Assembly: GCA_903813345.2 (NCBI GenBank)
Contig: CAIIXF020000003.1
Location: 25,311,248 to 25,375,247 of the forward strand
Reading direction: 5' to 3'
From: Owenia fusiformis
Taxonomy: Eukaryota > Annelida > Polychaeta > Sabellida > Oweniidae
DNA length: 64,000 nt
Part shown: one piece after another, positions 1-12,192 of the stretch
Layout: each line of letters opens with the position of its first letter
How positions within the stretch are numbered: the stretch's first letter is position 1
Made by a program: the position numbers and the translations under genes
The notes under the pieces: generated by a model
The model's input: only the letters and a program-made list of their open reading frames with translations
The model's database searches: none
What the model was told of the DNA's origin: nothing

Positions 1-1
1 A

Positions 2-835
2 ATATATCGCGGAGCACTTCACAATACGTTCATAATGACTGGAACATGGTTGACTGTGACAATTGCTACAGGACGATGTATAGTAGTGTGTTTACCATTA
101 CATGCTCGTAAAGCAATTATGTTCACATACGTAAGAGCAACAATTACAGCAGTATTCATCATCTCTATCCTGTTCAGCCTCCCTCGTTATTTCATTTACC
201 TTCTGGTCGAAATTGACTGCAAAGAAAGTGGAAGATTATACATGATGGAAACAAGATGGAATACACCAAATGATAATTTCTTATATGTATATAGAATCTG
301 TTGGGCCTTTGTAGGCATCATTGTTCCATTCATAATGCTCTTAACAGCCAACACTTGCCTGATACGTGCACTCCATAAATCATACAAAGTGAGAAAGGCA
401 TCTTATGTGAAGGCATCCAGGGGATCTTCACAGGGAGAGTGGAATAGCAGGCTTACACATACCCTCATTGGTGTTGTTGTTCTTTTCTTCTGTCTTTCTG
501 CGCCAGCTGAGTTGTTGAAATTCTTCAAAGGACTAGTTGAATCGAACGTTAACAATTTCTACAAGTACCAAATCGCCATGGTGATAACAAACTTTATGCA
601 GAGTTGTAATTCTGCCATAAACTTTATATTATACTATACTATCAACATTCCATTCAGGAAAACAATACGCCATCTATTCTGGGCACAAGTAACGCGGAAA
701 TGTCCAACAGCGAAACGAAAATTATTCAAACGGTGTTTTGCCTATACGGAAAGTCCTCAGAGAATCACAGCAGACTCTGCAAAGAGTAACACAGATTCAG
801 TGAAATATGGCTTGACCAATGAAACGTGGGTATAA
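2..835 (+). CDS. Class A (rhodopsin-type) GPCR, C-terminal exon, partial
   Basis: The frame is open from base 2 and first meets Met at base 35; this is a terminal exon cut by the window edge, so that Met is not the true start. Numbered from it: the end of TM3 with TGRC at residues 12-15 where DRY is usual, then the typical VCLPLHARK; TM4 ~28-50; a second extracellular loop with a cysteine; TM5 ~88-112; TM6 ~142-166 with FFCLSAP, matching the FxxCxxP motif; TM7 ~174-198 with NSAINFILY in place of NPxxY; then a helix 8 (FRKTIRHLF). The tail is basic, with two cysteines, and ends ETWV, a class I PDZ-ligand form. Peptide-receptor groups such as FMRFamide or sex-peptide receptors often have GRY at DRY, so it is probably an orphan peptide-like receptor of the plasma membrane. 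The ligand is unknown. TM1-TM3 lie outside the window. Confidence 0.85.
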   Translation: MYRGALHNTFIMTGTWLTVTIATGRCIVVCLPLHARKAIMFTYVRATITAVFIISILFSLPRYFIYLLVEIDCKESGRLYMMETRWNTPNDNFLYVYRICWAFVGIIVPFIMLLTANTCLIRALHKSYKVRKASYVKASRGSSQGEWNSRLTHTLIGVVVLFFCLSAPAELLKFFKGLVESNVNNFYKYQIAMVITNFMQSCNSAINFILYYTINIPFRKTIRHLFWAQVTRKCPTAKRKLFKRCFAYTESPQRITADSAKSNTDSVKYGLTNETWV

Positions 836-3736
836 TTCTAATGTAGGTATTCACGCTTAACCTCCAAAAGGCTTAAACACATGTGTGACATGTATTTGCT
901 TGAAATATTACTGATCTCCTGGTGCATTTTAAATCGTTAACCAAACAAGTTTAATATTTCAAACAAATGCATATTTCTGCCAGTCTACTTTATCATCATC
1001 ATCATCCCTATCACTTGGGACCATCTAGATTAATTCCAAATCAACTTATCAAAAATGTATCAATTTTGTAAACATAGTTTATTATCACAGTGTCAATACT
1101 TGTAATGTTGATTTGGGAAATCATTAGTTCGACCTGTTTAAATCTGACTATGCATAAGTCAGGACCTTAGTCCAGCAGCTCCTAGCACAGAATTTCATTC
1201 TATGTTTTCATTCACTTCACTTTTAAATACAGTCTATATGGAGGACATTATATATTTGCTATTTATTATTGATTTACCTTTGGTTAAAATAGTTGTAAAT
1301 AGATCTGTATTTCAGTTAGTTTGGGTTGTTTAATTATTATTTTTCATGACATGTACATTTTTGTGATACATCATTATATATTAATATACTGGGTACAACT
1401 CTTAACACTATTCTGTTCAAGAATTATAATTTTACATCTTTTCTTATTAGTTGCTTCAAAGCATATTTTAATTTCAAACTCTCTTATGTTCTTAGTTTAT
1501 TTGCATTGTATTTTTCATTTCCAATCATACATTTTTTAATTTTCCTAAATATAGTGGGGATTGTGACAGTTGTGCATGATCCCTAAGTTCAATTCCACTA
1601 ATGTTTTTCAAAGCCATGTTATTATTTCATAATTTTGTTGTTAAGTACTTCAGAAAATTAATTTCATCAGCAAATAAGATATACCTATATAGAGAAAGTG
1701 AATGTTCACAATTAGGAAATTGTAATTATCACAGACATTTATGTAAGTAATGCACTCCAAGAAAAGATGGGGAAATGGAAACAAATTAAATATAAATAGT
1801 ATGACATAACGTATGACAATAAGCCCCTTCAAAAAAGATTTATTCATTTGAATGGCAAATCATGTTTATTATAGGCTAAATATTGACAGTATGATTTCCA
1901 AACAGGAAATCTAATAAAGGAAAAGTATAAAGTAGGTTATCTTGTCGGTAGTAATTAGCTTAAATTGCATTGATCATCAAAATGCACAAGACAGAAATTA
2001 GTTTTCTAAGAAACATCAACATTTTCTAAGAAACATCAAAATCCATTAAAGACTTTCAAGAATATAATTGACCAACAAAAGATCCTCTATCTGATCATTA
2101 TCATAAGAGACATTTGCAAAAATGCAATAAGAAATAAACCCCTCAAAATCATATATATATATTAGCAAGCAAAAATACCTGGTTGTGTGATTGTTACATA
2201 TTTATGATAAAGTTTATCTGCCCAGAACATCTTTCACTCAATACCAATTTTCAAGACTCCGAGCTGAAAGATCCATAAAGGACTATTGACAGATATAGCA
2301 TTCAAAACAATGATCAATTAATACCTGGGAGGCTTAATAGATATATAAGGATTATGTACTGGGAGGTTTTGGTTATAATATCCAAAACCGACCGTACATA
2401 ACTGGTGTATCTCATGCTTTAGCGGGTTTGGGGAAGATATACCTTTCCACCTTTTTCAAATGACAAAACAGGCATATATATAGTATACTGTAGTTATAAT
2501 TAACATTTTCGTAATATTCCTTTGAATTACAATGAAATTGTAACATTTAAACTTTCAAAATTTAAAACTTCAAACTTTTAAATTTTTTTGATTTTTAAAC
2601 CTTTGAAAAATTCCCGGGAGCTGGATTGATATATTTTATGTGCCTGCATTTGACCTTGAGCGGGACATACAATATATCCTGCCCACTCCTCAGATATGAT
2701 ATATATTCTTGGGTGATATCTACCCCAAACCCACTCAAGTATGAGATTTATTATACACAAGTTATTCAATATGAACTATTAATCTCATTTTGATTTTTTT
2801 ATACATTAAATTGTGAAACTTTGAAATAAGAAATACAATCACTGATTATAAAGTACAGTGTGGTAGCTTTAGTAAGAGTAATAAATTAACTATAAATGCC
2901 AGATAAATATATGCATCAGCTTATTGGTATTAGTTCAGTCGGTACAGTTTTGAGGACAGAAAACATATTATGCCAATGTCATCACAATGCACCATGGTTT
3001 CATCACCATGGCACCTATCACAATAGGTGTAAATATAATGTATCCTTTATTTTTATAAAGACATGAGCCTCACGTGGATGAACAACTGCATTTGATGAAA
3101 ATAGCTCAATATAGTTCAATATCTTTTTTACAATAGTTTCCTTAAATTCATAAACAAGAATTGAACTTACATGCATTGATTATTGCAGAGGTAATCTAGA
3201 ATAATGTATTGTTCACTTGGCACATATGTTTGTCTTCACATGCATGGAGATTTATACCTGAGTGGAAAACCCGAAAAACAAGTAGAGTTTGAAAGTTGAT
3301 GGACCCCATGGACAATTTCAGTACTGTTGGAAAGTCTATATTTATACAGTTACTTCTAAATGAAATTTCAATTTACATTCAGATATTTCCAGTTAAGTAA
3401 ATGTCCTCTGTGCATGTTTTGGCAAAGGAAATGTTGTTTATTTGAACTGAAATTAAATTGGTTACCATGGAAACACCTGTTAGGTGATATCCTTAATACA
3501 TTTTGATTCATTTTGACCATTGTTGTACCTCTAATTGGAGTGAATAAATGGTATTGTGCAACTGTGTATTTTGAAAAAAAAAATATTTGCAAATGACAAT
3601 GGGAAGTACTAAAAATGGTTACAGAACACAGAAAAGGAAAGAAAAAAGTTTAGCAGTTTTTAAACAAGAGACAATTAAGCTAGAGTCAAAACAATTTATT
3701 GTGTAATTACAAGCTTATTGGAATGCCTTTTAAATA
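836..3736. other. Receptor 3' flank / non-coding DNA
   Basis: AT-rich sequence after the receptor stop codon, with only short frames that show no domain, motif or splice logic. It must hold the receptor 3' UTR, but I cannot fix its end. Small structures: a 19-20 bp unit repeated twice near 2,000-2,040, and near 2,356-2,450 words (a TACTGGGAGG-like start and 'atccaaaacc') shared with the foldback repeats at 45.2 and 63.6 kb. Confidence 0.5.
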
Positions 3737-4288
3737 CAGGGTGAGCCACAAAACAAATAACCCAAACAAATCTTAATACCTAAATAGTCATCCAGAATGG
3801 GTTTTAAGTCATATTTTGTTACATTCTAGTATGTTTCATTGGTCTATTCCAAATGGTCACTACAATGTATTTTACAGCCATTTTACAAAACATGCTTCAA
3901 ATGCCAAAACATACCAAAATCACCCAATATGAACCCCAAGAAATTTATCATTTGGGCTATTTCAAAGATAATATGTACATTTAACAAACATAGGAGCATC
4001 AGGGAGGTGTAAAATAGAGTTGAAGGAAAATGAGAGCCATTACGCAAGATATCTTTGAGCGTGTAGTTAGAAAACTTCTCTCGATGCGTTCAAATTTGTT
4101 ACTGAAGACAAGATCAGCATTTTGCAGGTTTTGCAAAATGGTCATTTAATCTTGACCATTTGGAATAGTTCAATGAAACCTGTTGGATTGAAAGGACATT
4201 GAACAAGGTTCAAATGTGCCAAGGATGACTCAAAACCCAAAGATATAGTTAAGATTTGTCTGGGTTACCTTTTTGGCAATACTTCAGT
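3737..4288. mobile_element. Mariner-type non-autonomous element (MITE)
   Basis: The left end reads TA-CAGGGTGAGCC, a usual Tc1/mariner-type terminus. The first ~60 bp recur, inverted and diverged, at 4,230-4,288: the words 'acaaatcttaa' and 'gggttttgagtcatcc' pair with 'aacaaatcttaa' and 'gtcatcc' near the left end. The right tip is degenerate and its exact end uncertain. No transposase can be read. It is probably an old deletion derivative or MITE. Confidence 0.5.
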
Positions 4289-7200
4289 ATTACAATTTTA
4301 GTTTTTAAACATCACTGTTGAAGTAGGTTTACCATAAACACAGTGTCGTAATAAGCAGTAAGATTATATGTAAAATCAACAGGTACCACTGCATAGAAAA
4401 ATGGTTTAACAATACATATCTTCAATATGAACAAATCGTGCATGATTAAATCTGGTGGGATCTTGAAGGAAGATGATAACTGCTTAATCAGAGCTTTGTA
4501 TATTACAGGATATCAATATATGCCACCAATGGGGTATTTTTATAGATACACCAAGAAAGCTGTTTTATTTATTTATAGGTTTTTAGCTACAATACATCTT
4601 AGCATATCAAAACAGAAAATAAACATTATCAATAATGTAAAAAAAGTGCCAATACCTCAAGATTGATTGATATACATATATATTGTATTAAGTTCAGTTA
4701 CGAAACAACTAGAATAACAGCAACTCCTCGTGTGTTGGCAAATCCCTCCGAACAAAAAATATTTAATCAAATAACTCATCATTTAACATTTCATTTCAAA
4801 AGCAGGCAGTATTTATGCTAAACTTAGTCTACACCCATGATGTGATGCCATATTGGAAATTCCCTTTCGGATAATCTTTCCTACACAGGGTTTCGCTTAT
4901 GGCACGATCGTAACTTACAATTCTGAGAAAATCATTGTCTATTTTATGACAAACAATGACAAATAAATCGTAAGTTATGACAGTTCCAAAAACGGACCCC
5001 AAGGTCCTATTCCTAAAGACACTAGTTGCCTATAAAATATGGACCAATAATGATAACGTTAATAATTGTTCATAAAAATGGCAGCTATTTTGAATTTAGT
5101 AGCCTTCTTGACAGCAGCATATACAACTTGAACCACCTGGAACTTCACCCTGATAGATGAATGAAATAAGGCAACAGACTAATTGATGATGCAACAAAGG
5201 AATGAATGGCTTATCTAAATCCCAACTTGAACTTTGTTCAGTGGAATAATAAAGTTTGCCTTGAATACTATAATCCACCACATAGTTTTCTGACAATATA
5301 CCGTAACAGGTTTAATAGACAAGCTACAAATCAATTATCAACAAAAGTGAGATCTTAATATCAATCAAAAAAGGCAAATCAAAATATGTTCATTAAAAGA
5401 CTTGAAAATAAAATGGGCATGGTTCATTGAAGCATACCCAAATATACGAATCAATGCTCAAATGCATGTAGGAATCCGTGTAAAATGACCTCATACCTTT
5501 TCCCATTTTTCTGATTGGCATCAATTTGGTTTGGTCCAAATGTACTATCAAAGTTTTTTTGTCTTAAGGTTTGTATGATCTTTTGAATAATCTGAAATAG
5601 TTTTAAAGTTTCTTCAAGTATATTAAATGTAGCAACAAGAGGTTCTTCTACAGACCATTTTTCACTGCAAAAAAAGTTTTTGACTTTTTCCCCATTTGTT
5701 TCAATATTCAAGGTCAAATTACCTCGATCTCAATTCATACTGCATAAGATTAGTAAACATGAGATCAATGCATCTCTTTTATCTTCAATAGGATATTTAG
5801 GACATCAATTTGTTTGACTTTCACATCAATATTCACCACTGATATATTTAAACAGGAATTGATAGAAATATATATCTTTCCGAATGTCTTTAAAAGAGAA
5901 AAAATACCCATTGGTTTACAGATGAGTGTTTTACATGTCTTGAGCTTGTCCATTCCAATGTCAAAAATACCTGATAATGTAAGGTAACTCTTATGTGACA
6001 GGAATGTACCAGTGGTAAATTCCGCTATGGTCCTATATGCAAATCAATCCATGATTAAAAAGTGTACACTTCATATATATAATGTTATCTAAACCAGAGA
6101 ACACTTAAGTGCATACAATAAAGATTTAATGCATAGGAAGCTGTTACCATTACTAAAGAATCCATCAAAGTCATTTCTCCAGGGTTTTTAATTTCATTAA
6201 CATTCATCATCCAGCTTCAAATATGTAAATCACAAATCCTACCAAAGAGGTATTACTCACTAAAATGGTGGTAAACAAAAATATTCTATAATAATTTAGG
6301 TCAAAATGTTTCTAAAAACCTGTATCAGTGACATATCTATTATAGTCTGTCGGGTCCCTTCAACTAACTTTCTCATAGTTTACATGTAGAAACATAAATA
6401 CGAAATAGTTTTGCAATGATACTTTCTGATTGGGAATTAGTAATGAAGCTGCCAGCCTTTCGCTTGATTGTTATTTTATGGTAGAGCAATGGAACCTAAT
6501 AAACCACATCACAGGCACATTTACTTAGTGGCCTGAAACGATTTTATGGACTAAATCACTTATCCAGGTTGACTTAACTGGTTTACATTCAAATAAGTTC
6601 AGACTTAATAACAATAGCATCATTTTATGTTTTCAGAATGACTGAATAAATATTTTATATTGGACAAATATACAAAAATTATTGTGTAATATTCATGATT
6701 TTATCATTTTAGTAATAACCTCTTGTTAATGGCAAAATAAATCTTTCGAGCATGTAAATTATTTACTGAAGTTCAATTTACTTGAATAAAATCGTAAATA
6801 ACTGCCATTAAGTTTTTAAGCAGCTTCCTTAGCAGAAAGTGCATAAAAATCATAATATTTGTTTTAATTTGTACAATAGATATTGATAGAGAAACCTGAA
6901 AACCTGAAATGACATTTTATTTGGTAATTCCAGACTAACCAAGGTTGCATCTTAGAAATTTATCCAACTTAAAAACTGCATTGCTGTTTGTAAACAGGAC
7001 AATACCAGCATTTATTATTTAGCTGATTGCATTTTAAACACTGATTAATTTTTGAAAATGATTTTGCATTGTACTCACACTCACTGTAATATGTTGTATA
7101 TATTTTGCTGTTTATTTTAAATAGAAAAAGCAAAAAAAACAGATGGATGAATAATCCAGCAAAAACTGTCATACATTTAGTACCTAATTTCTTTGGACTT

Positions 7201-7692
7201 CCAGGAATAGATTTTTCTATTCATCCTACTCATTCGGAATGTAATACGATATCAATGACCAGTGAAGGATGAAATTTATAGCACTCAAAATTCTTAGATG
7301 GTATCAAATATATGAATCTCAATATGTCTGATTCCCAGTATGACTAATTAAATATTTTGTATCACAATCATTAGCTATTATCAGAGGAAATAACAGCAAT
7401 AATCAATGATAATGAAATAACACCTCATTTGTAAAAGCTAATGACCTTATAAAGTGATAATAAGTGCTCATGTTTTCAACTTCAATTTCCTCCTCCAGTA
7501 AGTACTATTATTGGTGCATCTTGAGAACTGTTTTCAAATATACTAATGCTCCATAAACTATGTTTGGACATTACTACTACTATAACCAAATACTGAAACA
7601 GAAAGTTCAAGAAAGAAATGTATTTTTTACATTCCTTGGACTACCTACTGACTGTAAGCAATACATTAACATTTTATAAAATAATTTAACAA
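4289..7692. other. Non-coding stretch
   Basis: AT-rich DNA without a recognisable gene apart from the doubtful exon at 5,497-5,664. Two short minus-strand frames around 5,096-5,296 have a coding-like composition, but I could not join them into a consistent gene model. No repeats of note. Confidence 0.4.
5497..5664 (-). CDS. Doubtful candidate exon, unknown product
   Basis: On the minus strand a good acceptor (a run of T, then TTTGCAG) is followed by 168 bp open in one frame and then a donor, AAAG-GTATGA. Both ends are in phase 2, so the exon would be symmetric. It would code for EKWSVEEPLVATFNILEETL followed by a helical-looking KLFQIIQKIIQTLRQKNF and a short polar end. I recognise no family. 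No matching neighbour exon was found, and short open stretches flanked by splice-like words occur by chance in AT-rich DNA. Treat as a lead only. Confidence 0.2.
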
Positions 7693-7720
7693 TACGAGGG
7701 TTGTCCCAGAAGTAATGCAC
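7693..7720. mobile_element. Solo mariner-type terminal repeat
   Basis: TACGAGGGTTGTCCCAGAAG is a mariner-like left end, close to the end at 63,444. The following ~250 bp is unlike the coding part of a mariner element, and no partner end was found, so this is probably a relic. Confidence 0.4.
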
Positions 7721-8689
7721 TATATGCTCTAACTTTATCAATTGAACGTATAGAGTGTTGGAGTTATGAATTTTCTTTTCGTACGTATGTTATAAACTGA
7801 TATGTATCATCAATATAATTTGTACCCAGTGATTTTCCATACTACATTTTTCTAAAATCTGAAAAGCTTTTGTACTTGAGATACTCTTCCTTGCATAACT
7901 CCAACTTCTGTAAAGGTTAACGGTATTAAAGGTGTGTGATATTCCATTTTGCATTTTAAGCATGATCTTGACTACATGCTATCAATATTTTTGGACATTT
8001 CAGAGTAATGGCTAATGCCTGATTTATTGAGTCCATATATTTCAAAATAGCGCTATTGATGTTGATCAAAAGCTTGTCTGAAGTCAACCATGCATGTGTC
8101 TTTTGTTCTCATTTAATATTAATTAAATGCCATAAATGCTGGAAATGTTGTGAAAATAGATATTAAGGGGTGTTTTTCTTGATCTTCATTAGAAACATCT
8201 TTATTGATAATAATTGATAAACGATTTTCAATTATGTTTTAGAATAACCAGAATATCAATGTTCTTTTAATTTTATCAGGCCAGCCTTGTATCCTTTTCC
8301 TCCCTTTGCTTGATCTGTTTGCATTGCTTTAATAATATGTATATTTCCTCTCCAATTTTATTTGCCTTATATAATGTGTGCACTCATTGATTGATTGATT
8401 AGAAATTACTTCTCTGTCTGCTTAGTTTAATACTTAAGGTTCCAACACAGAATGGTATATTACCTTTGACAAGCGTTCAACAGATTCATTTGAAGTGATC
8501 TTGACAAAAGTACTCCAGTATAAAAAAGTTATCTAACAACATGGAGCAATTTTTGTCTTGAAGTAGTTGCAGTAATGAAAGAATTGTTGTTGACTTTGCA
8601 TAAGAATATGAACCTTTTCTTCAATTCCTTTGATTTATACCAATTCATACTGTAAAATAATATTTATTAATATGCCAATAATAACATTA

Positions 8690-9125
8690 TGACGTTCATC
8701 TATTTTTAGGCCTGAAAATCAGTACATCATCATTGTTACCTCACAGCCAATCAACATGCATGGCGAGATACAAATGGCCTGAAAAGTTGCTACAATACAT
8801 ACAGCCGGTGTACATGAATGGTGAGGTACAATTTTCTAAGAAAGATGTTATGCCATGGCCAACATAAATAATGGTGAGATACAATTGTGCTAGAAAGTTG
8901 CAACATCATCTTTGTGACCGTACAACTCATCAACTACAATGTGCATGGTAAGACATATCACGCTAGAAAGTTGTAACATTACCATTAGACTTCATAACCT
9001 CATCAACATGCATGGCAAAATACAATACTGCTATCAAAGTTGCAACATCATTATCGTGAACTCACATCCCTTCAACAGGAGATACTATTGGGATGCAATA
9101 GTGTTTGAAAGTTGCGACTGAATTA
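8690..9125. repeat. Degenerate tandem repeat, ~65-80 bp unit
   Basis: About five diverged copies of a unit built on 'catgcatggcgagatacaa' and 'ctagaaagttgcaacatca' run through this stretch. Spacing varies and copies differ widely, so the array is old. The small open frame inside it is a by-product. Confidence 0.5.
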
Positions 9126-9295
9126 CTGTAACAAAAAAAATTATATATCATGATTGCACGATGAGAAACAAATGGATTCAACTAGGACTATAATCATTAT
9201 GACATCACAATAAATGAAATGTTCACGCATCATGAAAAAAGTTCCTGAACTACCAACTCTATATATCATCTAACAGGAAAATAAATTGTTCAGTG

Positions 9296-9900
9296 AATAA
9301 TGGAACACAACTCAATCCATGTCCGACTATAAGTTAATGTGACATACGTATTGCATGTAATGAAAAACTGGTTAAAATAGTATTGACATGCGATGTCGTG
9401 AATTTTAAAACCGATCATAATATGGTATGTAGATATATTACGCTGGACGATGAAGTCAATATGCAGTATGGTAAAAATATTGTACACACGCAATTTACGT
9501 TTGAAGACATCAAGAGAATTTTAAAACTGATCATGTGTATGGAAAACAACTCAATCCATGTCTGACTATAAGTTAATGTGACATACTTATTGCATGTAAT
9601 GAAAAACTGGTTAAAATAGTATTTACATGCAATGTCGTGAATTTTAAAACCGATCATAATATGGTATGTAGATATATTACTCTGGACGAATAAGTCTAAT
9701 GCAGTATGGTAAAAATATTGTTCACACGCAATTTACGTTTGAAGATATCAAGAGAATTTTAAAACTGATCGTGTGGTATGTAGATATATTACTCTGGATG
9801 AAGAAGTCTTATGCAGTATGGTAAAAATATCGTTCACACGCAATTTGCCTGTGAAAAGATTGAGAGAATTTTAAAACTGATCACATGGTTAATAGATATA
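9296..9900. repeat. Direct repeat, ~240 bp unit, about 2.5 copies
   Basis: The segment starting 'acaactcaatccatgtc' near 9,306 starts again near 9,546, and its second half starts a third time near 9,775. Copies share 'gcatgtaatgaaaaactgg', 'accgatcataatatggta' and 'caagagaattttaaaactg' and are about 90% alike by eye. The overlapping short frames on both strands here are side effects of the repeat. Confidence 0.75.
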
Positions 9901-11815
9901 CATATATTACTCCGAACAGATAAGTCTTATGCAGTATATTCATTAACATGTAATCGGAAATAGTAAAGACTAAAGGAATGATACTAAGACATGATAGACT
10001 ATGATATTCACAGACTATTCATGAAGACACAGGAAGTGATAGGCAATCCATATTAAAATAGAGACTTGAGGATAAGACATGTTAAGCTTTAGTGATCGAG
10101 TTATACATCTTTAAACATTGAGAAATAATGGGGTTTCTGCACATTAACTACAGTGCCATTCTGCATCGGGTCTCAGGATCAACCTTTGCCTATGGCTTCA
10201 CAAAAGTAAATGCGCTTGATGTTTATCAATATTAAACAGAATAAGATAGGATTGGGTGTGTTTAAGCATAGTTTCTTGCTATGTTGCCCTTTCTGTATAT
10301 ATTTTGGTATGGACCTGTTTTTAAGAAGGCATATTACAAAATAAATGCTCATGAGCATTTCTAATGACTCATGTTGATTTTGTTAGACCGTTGGGTATAT
10401 TTTGCTGATGTGTAAGAGATTCTGTGACGAATGTGTCCACAACACAAGATGGTTATAAATTCTGTTAATAGTGAATGTTGTTATATACGAATTTGTGACA
10501 AATATATTGTGGCTTCAATTGAAAGCAGTCTCATTTGGAAGAACTCCTCCTTTCATTGACTGGCTTTGAACTCCCATATTGTGTTATAGTGCACTGACTG
10601 ATGAAAACAAATGATTGTGTTACAAAAATATAATTGTAAATTCAACATTTAAATAACAATGTTGTGTTATAATTACTTCCTTTTATTCTGATACACATGT
10701 GGGATAATTGGATTAAATATTTTCTTGGTTTCAAACAATGCAGTAGGCATTCATTTTCACATAGTATGGACCATGACCCTTTAAGAAGAGGGAACTGTTT
10801 TTTGTTTTACTTTCCAATGCTCTTTTGGTCAATTTTAGAAGTAAAATAAAAATTGACAATCTCAAGAAGTAAAATTATCAATTGACAATCTTATCAAGCT
10901 TTTAATATGATTAAATTGTATTAAAATTCATGTGAATATTTCCTTTTTTCAAACTCCATAAAGGAAGAACTATCATAATCGGAAGAGGCAAGCACTTGAG
11001 GAGAGAAACAATTTCATATACATTTGGTAAACATACAATTAGCAAACATAAGGATAGCAAACAAAGAAAAAACATTTAGCAATCATTAAAACTCCACATA
11101 GATATCTGGGTATCAAAAAAAACATTATTTTTCTGAGAAAGCGTCAAGGATTCTAGACAGTTTTCTCATTTTTCTTTCTATGTTATATTCTTAGCAAATA
11201 AAATGCTGATACAATGTAGAATACAATGAAATAGTATTATCTATATCCATGAGAATGTTTGAACAATTTAAGCCATTAATCATTGCAGAAGACAGGTATA
11301 ATAGTGAACAAATCAAAGTAATATTTCAAGTGTACCCAACTACTATCTATGTACCATGATGCATAACATGAAGGAGCAAAGGAAACATAAAAATAGTACC
11401 ATTAATTGGGGTCATATGATGATTCATTTGCTAAATGTTATATTTTGATGACAAAAAGCTGATTTCTTGAAAACAGGGAAAAATATGGGAGTAAATAACA
11501 ATGGACAACTGGAGAGATTCGACACATCACAAGCAATTCCACAGGCTCACCATGTGAGCCAAACACTCTCAATCACGAAATTCATTAAATAATGTCAATC
11601 TGATGTACTACAAACATAACAGAGCACAGCACTAAAAGTGATGTTTCTACAAAAGATGATATGACCTTTGATCATGGCCCATCAAAGGCCACTAATAGAG
11701 TCCATTAACAGGTAGTATTTACAAGTTTTGTGATTTTAGGTTTTACAATATAGGTGGGCCAAACAAATAGACAGATCTCCAAAGTTTAGAGTTAGAATAA
11801 TTTTTGATCCATAAG
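9901..11815. other. Non-coding stretch
   Basis: No gene, splice-consistent exon or strong repeat seen. A ~28 bp segment containing 'gaagtaaaat' and 'attgacaatct' is duplicated near 10,840-10,890. Confidence 0.4.
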
Positions 11816-12192
11816 AGGGCTCCCAAAGAGGGGGCAGTGAGGTCGCTTTTGTCACTTTTAAAATTTCAAAATTGTCACTTTGTCACATTTTGTCGGATTA
11901 ATTCCTTTTTAGTCAGTCAAAGCATTTAGTGCAACAAAGGGTCTGTTATGTTCTATTGTTTGATTACTGGTTTTAGAATTATAAAATCATCTTTAACTTG
12001 CATCTATTTACATTCAGAACAAAGTATCTATTTTTGTCAATTTCAAAACCCTAGTCAGTCGGATCAATGTACAAAATTGTCACTTGCAAGCATTCATTTG
12101 TCACATTTGTTTGTTTTTTAAATACCCCAAAGTCCCATTTAGTCCCATTTTTAGAGGCCAGGTCGCCTATCCCATACCCCTTGCGGAGCCCA
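11816..12192. mobile_element. Possible MITE with GGGCTCC ends
   Basis: The words 'gggctcccaaagaggg' near 11,816 and 'ccccttgcggagccca' near 12,178 are inverted copies with a few mismatches. The inside is simple TTTGTCAC-rich DNA without coding potential. No clear target duplication was found, so the limits are approximate. Confidence 0.4.
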
